This document shows, piece by piece, positions 57,457 through 64,000 of a stretch of 64,000 bases of DNA. The position numbers were made by a program, and so were the translations under genes. The stretch comes from Cohnella herbarum (GTDB lineage Bacteria > Bacillota > Bacilli > Paenibacillales > Paenibacillaceae). Below the pieces are notes generated by a model. It ran no database searches. It was not told the origin of the DNA and saw only the letters and a program-made list of their open reading frames with translations. Numbering within the stretch: the stretch's first letter is position 1; each line of letters starts with the position of its first letter. Location: positions 4,180,501-4,244,500 of the forward strand of contig NZ_CP051680.1 of the NCBI RefSeq assembly GCF_012849095.1. The letters are read 5' to 3'.

Positions 57457-58361
57457 CTACGCTGCCTTTGACAGCATTCTTTCACGATAGATAGCTGGCG
57501 GCCAGCCCCCTGGATTAGAGGTGTAGATCCGCCGCCTGTTGTAGTAGACCATGATGTACCTGAAGATGATTGATTTAATATAGGCCATCGGATAGTGCTC
57601 CGTTCGGATCTTGTACAGCTTCTCTTTCTTTAACGTAGCAAAAAAGCTTTCCATCCTTGCGTTATCATAGCAGCGCCCCGTGCCGCTCATGCTTTGAATG
57701 GCGCCGCAGTTAGCCAGACTCTCACGGAAAGCTTGGCTCGTAAACTGGCTGCCTCGATCGCTGTGATAAATCATTCCGCGGGCATTTCTTGCTTTACAGG
57801 CATTCTCAAAGGCTTGGATGCAGAGTTCCTTGCGCATGTTGTCGTCCATGGCGAGGCCCACGATCTCTCCGTTGAAACAATCCAGTACCGCGGATAGATA
57901 TAGCTTGCCGTCCGAACAAGGGACTTCGGTGATATCCGACAGCCACTTTTGGTTGGGTGCTGTGGATTTAAAGTCTCTCTGGATCAGGTTCTCGCTCTTT
58001 TGAGCAGCGGCATCCTCGCGTGTAATGCCGTTTGGATGACGCTTGGCTTTCTTCAGCAGACCGTGCATCTTCATGATGCGATAGACGGTGCTGTAGCTCG
58101 TCGTGATCTCTATTTGTAACAGCGCCAGCAGTATACGCTGGACGCCGTAGTTACTGTTGTCGTCATGTTCTCCAATGATGTCTTTGATTTTGACCAGAAG
58201 ACGTTGCTGCCGCTCCTGTTTGGGCGTAGGCTTCAAGCTACGGTAATAGCCCGATTCGCTGACAGCAAGTACTTCGCACATCTCCTTGACGGTCCATCGA
58301 TCCCGTCGTTTACAGATGTAAAGATAGAGCTGGCATGCCTTTACCGCTTCCGGTCTTTTGC
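57457..58361 (-). CDS. IS3-family transposase OrfB (element 2), made by -1 frameshift
   Basis: The catalytic protein in the -1 frame relative to OrfA, beginning F-R-K-R-P-E-A-V-K-A-C-Q near 58361; a shorter ATG at 58281 lies inside it. It has the usual helical domain (K-E-M-C-E-V-L-A-V-S-E-S-G-Y-Y) and the DDE core: Asp in L-S-D-I-T-E-V, Asp in Y-H-S-D-R-G-S-Q-F and Glu in N-A-R-M-E-S-F-F-A-T-L-K. It is full length and appears functional. Confidence 0.9.
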
Positions 58362-58631
58362 GAAAAAACCGAGTGCATCCTTGAGAATTTCATTCGCTCG
58401 GCGCAACTCGCCTATTTCTTTTTCTAATTCGATTTCTCGCGCAGTCTTATCGGCAGATGCATAAGCGCGTCCGCTCCCGATATGCGCTCCGTCGCCGTGC
58501 AGGGTTCTTTGCTTTCTCCATCCTTGCAAGGTGTGGTAGGCTACGCCCAACTGCTCGGCGGCTTTCTTTGGTCCAATTTCATCGCTCAATCTGACTGCTT
58601 CTTCTTTGAATGCTTTGTCGTACTGATTCAT
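58341..58631 (-). CDS. IS3-family transposase OrfA (element 2)
   Basis: A 96-residue helix-turn-helix protein (K-K-A-A-E-Q-L-G-V-A-Y-H-T-L-Q-G-W) with a C-terminal leucine-zipper-like helix (I-E-L-E-K-E-I-G-E-L-R-R-A-N-E-I-L). The slippery run T-TTT-TTC (minus strand; 58362-58368) shortly before its stop allows a -1 shift into OrfB. Confidence 0.9.
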   Translation of the reverse strand: MNQYDKAFKEEAVRLSDEIGPKKAAEQLGVAYHTLQGWRKQRTLHGDGAHIGSGRAYASADKTAREIELEKEIGELRRANEILKDALGFFAKDRKR

Positions 58632-58762
58632 TGTCTCTCGTCCCCTCGTCAGCTTTCATTTTATTTCATACGAGGGTGTTTTTCGACTGCATTTTTATCG
58701 TAGCACTCCAGGGTGCTGGGCACCGCTATTTCGCTCGTCCTCCGGCTCGAAACTCAATAGTC

Positions 58763-58789
58763 AAAAAAAGACACCTCCGCAGGTGTCTT
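58763..58789 (-). terminator. terminator of the chemosensory-like operon
   Basis: On the minus strand AGACACCT-gcgg-AGGTGTCT is followed by seven T residues. It lies 24 bases after the CheY-like gene and separates it from the insertion zone. Confidence 0.85.
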
Positions 58790-58812
58790 CTCTATCACTT
58801 CTGTCTTTTCTA

Positions 58813-59178
58813 TCATTTCTGATCCGCCACTTTATCGATGATATCCAGAAAACGAGCCTTCTCTATCGGCTTAACGACGTAGGATTTAGCGCCGAGCTTT
58901 ATCGCTTCCAACACTTGCTGCTTGTGACCGATAGCGCTCACCATGATCACTTTAGCGGTCGGATAAGATTTAAGCAGCAATTCCAGCGCTTCGATTCCGT
59001 TCATATTTCCCATGCTGATATCCATCGTCACGATGTCGGGTTTGGAGCCCACGTAATTGACCAAAACCTCGCGACCGTCCGAGGCTTCCGCCACGACTTC
59101 GTGACCCGCGCTTTCCAGCATCGATCGGATATTTTTTCTCATTACGGCCGAATCGTCGACAATCATAAATGTAGCCAT
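58813..59178 (-). CDS. stand-alone CheY-like receiver protein
   Basis: A 121-residue receiver domain without any output domain, started at the ATG at 59178 eight bases after AGGAG. The acidic pocket is in I-V-D-D-S, the phospho-acceptor Asp in I-V-T-M-D-I-S-M, a Ser/Thr switch in V-S-A and the Lys in V-V-K-P-I. Single-domain receivers of this type act through protein contacts, as CheY does. It is 22 bases after the CheX-like gene, so it is probably dephosphorylated by it and phosphorylated by the kinase at 59678. Confidence 0.93.
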   Translation of the reverse strand: MATFMIVDDSAVMRKNIRSMLESAGHEVVAEASDGREVLVNYVGSKPDIVTMDISMGNMNGIEALELLLKSYPTAKVIMVSAIGHKQQVLEAIKLGAKSYVVKPIEKARFLDIIDKVADQK

Positions 59179-59199
59179 ACTCTTCACTCCTAAAGTCCG

Positions 59200-59697
59200 T
59201 TATTGTGCGTTCATTATCGTAGCTAGCTCGGATTCCTGATCCATTGGAATGTACATGATACGGAAAGACCCTTTGTCCGTGCCGAAGAGCTGGAGGAACG
59301 GTTTCGCCGACCGCGTTCTAATCTCCGCTTGCTTCGCAACGAAGAGAAGCGGATTGCCTAGATAGATCGGGTGCGGCACGCGGTCCGTCAGCGCATTCCC
59401 GCAAATGACGTTGGTCAGCTCGGCAACGACTTCCACCGCATACGATTTGGCTTCTTCGGGCGTAACAGGATCGATCAAATAGCTTTGGGCCATTGCAATT
59501 GCCAATTGTACGTCAACCGTGAAAATAACGCCGCCCTGAATCGCCCCGCTCACCTGAACGAAGGAGGTATAATCGTCCAAATTCCCTTCTTCCGCCTCGG
59601 ATCGCGACGATCGTCGTACCGGAATGCCTAGCTTCGTGACATTGTTCTCAGCCGATAGCTTCAATTCCGAGAAAAATTCAGCTTCGCTTTGTCTCAT
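59200..59697 (-). CDS. CheX-like phosphatase domain protein
   Basis: A 165-residue protein. The C-terminal half contains V-V-A-E-L-T-N-V-I-C-G-N-A-L near residue 90, the E-x-x-N motif used by CheC/CheX/FliY-type phosphatases to dephosphorylate CheY. The N-terminal half has F-V-Q-V-S-G-A-I-Q-G-G-V-I-F. Its start overlaps the end of the kinase gene by 20 bases and a CheY-like receiver gene follows, so the trio is one operon. The match to CheX is by motif and size only. Confidence 0.82.
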   Translation of the reverse strand: MRQSEAEFFSELKLSAENNVTKLGIPVRRSSRSEAEEGNLDDYTSFVQVSGAIQGGVIFTVDVQLAIAMAQSYLIDPVTPEEAKSYAVEVVAELTNVICGNALTDRVPHPIYLGNPLLFVAKQAEIRTRSAKPFLQLFGTDKGSFRIMYIPMDQESELATIMNAQ

Positions 59698-62260
59698 CCG
59701 ATAATCCCTCCTCGAGTTTTCTATGTTCGTCTTCGTGCGGTATCGTAAAAGTAAACGTAGTTCCCTGACCGAATACGCTAGTCACGGAGATTTGTCCGCC
59801 CAGCTTATCCACTTCGTCCTTAACCGCCGATAACCCGACGCCTCGTCCCGACAGTTCGGATACGGATTCCGCGGTCGTCAGCTCCTCTTTGAAAATATAT
59901 AGAATGACTTCTTCGTCCGTGAGCCCGCGCAGCGTCCGTTCGTCGCCAAACCCCTTGGCCGCTAAGCGCTGACGCAACTTCGCGCAATCGATTCCTCTTC
60001 CGTCGTCGCTAATCGAGAGCTCAAGCTGACTTCCTGCTTTGCTAAACCGTACGATTACGGTCCCGCGCACGTCTTTCCCCCGACTCAGCCGTTCCTCTCG
60101 AGGTTCGATGCCGTGAACGGCGATATTGCGAAAGACATGGATCAACGATTGCGAGAAGGGCAAGAAGCGCTGGGCATCCACGGAGATCTCTTCTCCCTCT
60201 ATTCGCATCGGATGCAATTGGATGCCTAGACGCTCCGATGAAATAACGAGGTACTCGGCATAATGATCGACAAGCTTCCGCAGAGGTTTGTTGCGGACTT
60301 CCCTAAGTTCCGCCAGCAAGTCTAGACGCCGCGACTCCGTCAGAGCCTTCGTAAGCTTGCTCTCGAGAGAGAGCCATTCCGAGCGCCGGATCGTTACCGT
60401 CTGGGCACGATTATGCTGGAATAGCATCTCTTCTCCAAGAATCTCTTTCAACGCTTCGACATCCTCGTCTACCCAAGTGTGCAAGCGGAGAGATCGGAGG
60501 AACTGCATGTTCTGATCTTCGGTCTGGGATTCCCCGGCCTCTATTCTCAGTTGAATCTGCGTCTCCAGTTCATGCAGTCGGGGTACGATATGCGGGAACT
60601 GCAGAAGCGAGAAACTGCCCTTGAACGTATGTATTCGTTTATACACGGAGAGCAGGCGATGTTCGATCGGGAGCCGGCTATTCATGTTGTCTACGATTCC
60701 CATTTCGCAAAACCGCTTGAACTCTCCCAAAATTTGATTCGTTTCATCCAGATGAGTAACAACCTGGACGACCATCTGCTGAACGAGCCGTTCCCGCGCG
60801 ATCTGAAGCTCTATCTTTCGTTTCTCGGTAATGTCGGTAAGAATGACCATGATTTCCGTCGCGGTACCGGAAGCATCGTCGATTAGCTTGTACTCCGCGC
60901 TAACCGTCAGTTCTCCTAACGCGAGCTCTTCGGGAAGCAACGTTACGACCATCTCGCGTTTCAACTCGTCCTTTTGCAAGAAAATTTCCTCGACGATTTC
61001 CTTCAACAGCCGTCTCTCCCGTTCGTTATCCGAATAGAACAACCCGGGAAGATCGGCTCCCGAAATCTCTCTGCCGAATATCCGAACGCAAGGCAAGCTG
61101 TATTCCTCTCCGATAGTGAGATCGGAGTGAACCGTGAAGAAGCCCTGCTGCGAATAGTTCAACAGATTCTGGATCGCTTCGGTTCTCTTCCGAACCGTTT
61201 GCTCTAGATGCTGATTCAAGCTTCCGATCCGCGCGAAAGCCTGAAGGAGCTCCTTGTCCGCTTGCTCGACTTGTTTCGGGATATCGTCCACTTGACGGCC
61301 GGCCGCCACTTGTTCAAGCATGATGGTGAGATGGCGAAGAGGCAGCATAATTCGGTGCCGTAGCAGATAGGCCACGAGAACAAGCAGGAAAATCATCGCG
61401 ACCAAAGAGTAGATGCCCTGTTTGTTCAAAGCATTGACCGTTTGCATCGACGTAACCGACTCGCTCTGGGTATAGAGTATGCCTACGACGCGGCCGGTCA
61501 TTTCTTTGAAAGAAACGGCGGACTTCATCCGGCTGAAGTCGTCTTGCCCGACGACGCTCAGAGATTCTCCCGCGCGATGGCCATCCGTTAAAGATAAGAG
61601 ATCATCGGCATCGAGACTTTCCGTCGAAGACAGGAACTGACCGGAATTCAACAGCAACGCGATATCGGTCTGCAACGTGTCGCTTAGACGCAATAGATTG
61701 CGTTCATTCAAATAGTGGCCCGTGATGAGCATACCGGCCGTTCCGTTCTCCCCTTGGTCTCCCGTTACTTGCGATACCGCGATGATAGCCAACCCTTTGG
61801 ACGTGTCCAAGATGCCCGAGAATTCCTTCTCCTTCTCGAACCGATCCAATAGGTAAGGAACCTTCACCGTGTCGGTGAACAATTCTACGTCGCCGGATTG
61901 CACCAAGATACGGCCCTTTAAGTCCGCTTCCGCCACGAAATCGATATTCGGCACGACTCTAGGCATATCTCCGATATTTTGTTCCAGCCACTCCATATCG
62001 CGCGCCAACAAGGCTTGCCGATTAACTTCCCAGTAACCGTTCGTGATCGTAACCCCGAGTATCGTCTCTCCAAGGGCATCTATCGATCTCTGCGCCGTAT
62101 GGTTAGTCTGCAGCTCTTTCTCGTATCCGGCTTCCGTTAACGCGGAGGTTATCGTTATGTAAAAGTATACGGTCAAAGCAATGACCGGCAATACGACCAA
62201 CAACAAAATCCATAGCATCATCTCGGAGGTTAAGGAACGTCGTCTAGCTTTCTGTTGCAC
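59678..62260 (-). CDS. membrane CheA-like histidine kinase with Hpt domain
   Basis: About 860 residues from the GTG at 62260, which follows AGGAGG; an ATG 16 codons upstream lacks a ribosome site. It has a membrane segment near residues 15-37, a large extracytoplasmic sensor, a second segment near 278-300, HAMP, a coiled coil and a PAS-like region ending V-I-L-T-D-I-T-E-K-R. An Hpt-like segment R-I-H-T-F-K-G-S-F-S-L carries the likely phospho-histidine. The ATPase domain has a CheA-type N box (R-N-I-A-V-H-G-I-E-P-R-E-E-R) and the G box D-D-G-R-G-I-D. It lacks a CheW-like P5 domain, so it is a fusion of sensor and CheA core. It probably drives the CheY-like protein at 58813. Confidence 0.87.
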   Translation of the reverse strand: MQQKARRRSLTSEMMLWILLLVVLPVIALTVYFYITITSALTEAGYEKELQTNHTAQRSIDALGETILGVTITNGYWEVNRQALLARDMEWLEQNIGDMPRVVPNIDFVAEADLKGRILVQSGDVELFTDTVKVPYLLDRFEKEKEFSGILDTSKGLAIIAVSQVTGDQGENGTAGMLITGHYLNERNLLRLSDTLQTDIALLLNSGQFLSSTESLDADDLLSLTDGHRAGESLSVVGQDDFSRMKSAVSFKEMTGRVVGILYTQSESVTSMQTVNALNKQGIYSLVAMIFLLVLVAYLLRHRIMLPLRHLTIMLEQVAAGRQVDDIPKQVEQADKELLQAFARIGSLNQHLEQTVRKRTEAIQNLLNYSQQGFFTVHSDLTIGEEYSLPCVRIFGREISGADLPGLFYSDNERERRLLKEIVEEIFLQKDELKREMVVTLLPEELALGELTVSAEYKLIDDASGTATEIMVILTDITEKRKIELQIARERLVQQMVVQVVTHLDETNQILGEFKRFCEMGIVDNMNSRLPIEHRLLSVYKRIHTFKGSFSLLQFPHIVPRLHELETQIQLRIEAGESQTEDQNMQFLRSLRLHTWVDEDVEALKEILGEEMLFQHNRAQTVTIRRSEWLSLESKLTKALTESRRLDLLAELREVRNKPLRKLVDHYAEYLVISSERLGIQLHPMRIEGEEISVDAQRFLPFSQSLIHVFRNIAVHGIEPREERLSRGKDVRGTVIVRFSKAGSQLELSISDDGRGIDCAKLRQRLAAKGFGDERTLRGLTDEEVILYIFKEELTTAESVSELSGRGVGLSAVKDEVDKLGGQISVTSVFGQGTTFTFTIPHEDEHRKLEEGLSDETKRS

Positions 62261-62404
62261 GTTAGTGTTCCTCCTGAATATTTCGTCGAATCCAGTCGAT
62301 GTTTCCATAATATTGTAGCATATCGATTCCTATCAGGACATATGATTTCGACGACGGCACGCCCAGGGTACGCGATGCCTTAAAGTCGCCATAACCGTTA
62401 AAGC

Positions 62405-62440
62405 AAAACGGCGGTACGGGAATATTCATCCCGCACCGCC
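62405..62440 (-). terminator. terminator of the MFS exporter gene
   Basis: An 11-bp stem with one mismatch (GGCGGTgCGGG / CCCGtACCGCC on the minus strand) followed by GTTTTGC, 28 bases after the MFS stop codon. The short U tract makes it only moderately convincing. Confidence 0.6.
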
Positions 62441-62467
62441 GCCGTTCCTTATCTATTCAAACAACAA

Positions 62468-64000
62468 TCATTTCACGGGCTCAGCTTTGACCAACTTCAC
62501 CTTGCCATCTTGCTTGTTCCCGCCTTCCGGGGCCTCTTCTCCAGGCATCTTGTTCGATGTCCTTAGCGGAATTTCCCTTAGGAAGAACACTAGAATCGTC
62601 GCAACGACGACTAGCGCCGCACCGGCGAGGAACACGGTAGTTAATGAACTGCTCAGAGCGTCGCGAAGCATATCGATCATCTGGGTGAACACCGGTTGAA
62701 CGTCCGCAGGAAGCGTCTGATGCAATTGTTCGAGTTTAGGCTGATCCAATAACATCTCCGGATTCTGGAACGCGGCCAGTTCCTTGGCCGTTTCCGGATC
62801 CAGCTTGGAGAAATCGACCCCTTTACCCGAGGCAGCCGCATCTTCCATATTTCTCTTCAAGGCTGATTGCATAATCGTTCCCATAACGGCGATCCCGATC
62901 GTACCCCCGAGATTCCGGAACAATTGCGAAGACGCCGTTGCAACGCCAAGCTCCGACGGTTTAACCGCGTTCTGCACCGTAAGCGAGAACACGGGCATCC
63001 CGACGCCTAGTCCGATACCGAATACGATCATTGCCACGACGGCCATCCATACGCTGTTCATGAACGCCATGATCAGCATGCCGGCCACCATGATCGGTAA
63101 CCCCATCACCGCATATCGCTTATATTTCCCCGTTTTGCTAATTAATCTTCCGATAACCGTACTTAATATAACCATAGCGATCGACATCGGCATCGTCACG
63201 TAACCGGAGTAAGTCGGCGAGATGCCTTCGACCCCTTGAACGAAGAAAGGCAAATAGATAAGCGCCCCCATCATTCCCGCGTTCATAATGAATCCGATAA
63301 TGTTCGAAAGCGTAACGATATCGTTGCGGAATAGAGATAGCGGAAGCACGGGACTCTTCGCTTTCGTCTGAACGAAAATAAAGATGACGAGACAGACGAG
63401 AGCGGCTCCGAACAGGCCTAAGATTTGGCTTGAAGCCCACTCGTATTTCGTGCCTGCCCAGGAAAATCCGAGCAGCAAGGCGGTAATCGTCAAGCTGAGA
63501 AACAAGGATCCGAGGTAATCGATCTTCTCCGAAGCTTTACGTTCCGCTTTCGGGAATAACATTAAGATCATAACGAAGGCGACGACGCCAAGCGGGAGGA
63601 AAATCCAAAACAGCCATTTCCAATCCATGTTGTCGACGAGCCATCCTCCGAGCGTCGGTCCGAGCACGCTGGAGAACCCGAATACGGCCATCATGATTCC
63701 GGTCCATTTTCCGCGTTCGCGAGGCGAGAACAAATCCCCCACGGCCGTAAACGCGGAAGCCATAATGATCCCGGCGCCGATTCCCTGAATACCGCGATAA
63801 ATGATGAGCTGATAAATATCCGTCGAAAACCCGCTTAAGAAAGCTCCGATAATGAAAAAGATAATACCGGCAAGGATAAACGGCTTCCGTCCGTAAATAT
63901 CGGATAACTTACCAACGAGAACGGTCGCGATCGTCGAAGTTAGCATGTAGATGGTGATAACCCAAGTGTAATATTCCATGCCCCCGAGAATCGCGATAAT
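62468..64000 (-). CDS. MFS transporter, DHA2 (EmrB/QacA) family, N terminus outside the window
   Basis: At least 510 residues are visible, running off the right edge. The segment G-G-M-E-Y-Y-T-W-V-I-T-I-Y-M-L-T-S-T is the second transmembrane helix of DHA2 transporters, so the first helix lies beyond 64000. The family motif G-K-L-S-D-I-Y-G-R-K-P-F follows, then motif C-like G-P-T-L-G-G-W-L. Fourteen helices are expected. Such proteins expel drugs or other compounds using the proton gradient. The C terminus is a charged cytoplasmic tail rich in Lys and Glu. Confidence 0.93.
   Translation of the reverse strand: MIAILGGMEYYTWVITIYMLTSTIATVLVGKLSDIYGRKPFILAGIIFFIIGAFLSGFSTDIYQLIIYRGIQGIGAGIIMASAFTAVGDLFSPRERGKWTGIMMAVFGFSSVLGPTLGGWLVDNMDWKWLFWIFLPLGVVAFVMILMLFPKAERKASEKIDYLGSLFLSLTITALLLGFSWAGTKYEWASSQILGLFGAALVCLVIFIFVQTKAKSPVLPLSLFRNDIVTLSNIIGFIMNAGMMGALIYLPFFVQGVEGISPTYSGYVTMPMSIAMVILSTVIGRLISKTGKYKRYAVMGLPIMVAGMLIMAFMNSVWMAVVAMIVFGIGLGVGMPVFSLTVQNAVKPSELGVATASSQLFRNLGGTIGIAVMGTIMQSALKRNMEDAAASGKGVDFSKLDPETAKELAAFQNPEMLLDQPKLEQLHQTLPADVQPVFTQMIDMLRDALSSSLTTVFLAGAALVVVATILVFFLREIPLRTSNKMPGEEAPEGGNKQDGKVKLVKAEPVK

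Larger units (their letters stand above)
57408..58705 (-). mobile_element. IS3-family insertion sequence, element 2
   Basis: An approximately 1.3-kb element oriented on the minus strand. The ends share the inner repeat TGCAGT..GAAAA.CAC.CTC.TA (left near 57419-57445, right near 58655-58692 in opposite orientation). The outermost bases begin TG and end CA. I cannot see a clear target duplication. It lies in the 51-bp palindromic repeat array, a different insertion point from element 1 and unrelated in sequence to it. Confidence 0.85.
55820..58760. repeat. array of about 51-bp palindromic repeats broken up by two IS3 elements
   Basis: The unit reads CACCGCTATTTCGCTCAGCG, then AGCGGGCTTCTCGAGAAATAAGGGTG; its ends are imperfectly complementary, so each unit can form a hairpin. 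Units begin at about 55821 and 55872 (cut by the first IS3 element), continue at 57311 and 57358, and end with a partial copy at 58721 after the second IS3 element. No open frame occurs in them. They look like REP/BOX-type elements that attract insertions. Confidence 0.8.

Overview
The window comes from a Gram-positive Paenibacillaceae-type genome, most likely Paenibacillus or Cohnella; the genus is an inference. The basis is strong AGGAGG-type ribosome sites with frequent GTG/TTG starts, YesM/YesN two-component pairs next to sugar ABC importers, a high density of carbohydrate genes, and family relationships. No tRNA, rRNA or CRISPR array is visible. Nearly all genes lie on the minus strand. 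The plus-strand genes are GH30, two Uma2-like genes, a GntR regulator, a UPF0173 hydrolase and the transposases of two insertion sequences.

Layout, left to right. 1-1040: an N-terminal lipoprotein fragment and a membrane-anchored phosphodiester-glycosidase-domain protein. 1120-7760: sugar ABC system 1 (YesM kinase, YesN regulator, binding lipoprotein, two permeases). 7815-14025: gltB-gltD glutamate synthase with a terminator. 14150-16227: a decaying island with two Uma2/DUF820 genes (one frameshifted) around a shattered murG-like pseudogene. 16355-16539: an intergenic repeat. 16572-24650: sugar ABC system 2 (YesM, YesN, binding protein, two permeases, FAD oxidoreductase). 24804-29165: an AraC regulator divergent from a GH30 hydrolase, a WYL regulator and an AXE1-type esterase. 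29750-37416: a sugar-catabolic block (aldolase, two Gfo/Idh/MocA dehydrogenases, PfkB kinase, lyxose-isomerase-like cupin, DUF4432 protein, DeoR repressor, TIM-barrel isomerase) behind a promoter carrying a perfect TGTTTGTTTA inverted repeat. 37587-38885: two intact Uma2-like genes. 38925-52927: a mannoside locus (binding protein, two permeases, GH38, GH2, a 1329-residue GxGYxYP/Ig-repeat secreted protein) and a divergent GntR/LacI-type regulator, with five 12-bp tandem repeats directly upstream of the operon promoter.

53016-58760: a UPF0173 hydrolase, then a mobile-element zone in which one IS66-family and two IS3-family elements interrupt two arrays of about 50-bp repeats. 58763-62260: a three-gene signalling cassette (membrane CheA-like Hpt kinase, CheX-like phosphatase, stand-alone CheY-like receiver). 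62410-64000: a DHA2-family MFS exporter running off the right edge.

The dominant theme is capture and breakdown of plant or glycan sugars. Three importers lack a visible ATPase subunit and presumably share an MsmX-type ATPase encoded elsewhere; two are controlled by membrane sensor kinases and the third by a GntR regulator. The observations I rank highest are the 12-bp array at the mannoside promoter, the sugar operon of unassigned substrate with its operator, the CheA-like/CheX/CheY cassette, and the terminator-like hairpin shared by two Uma2-gene leaders.
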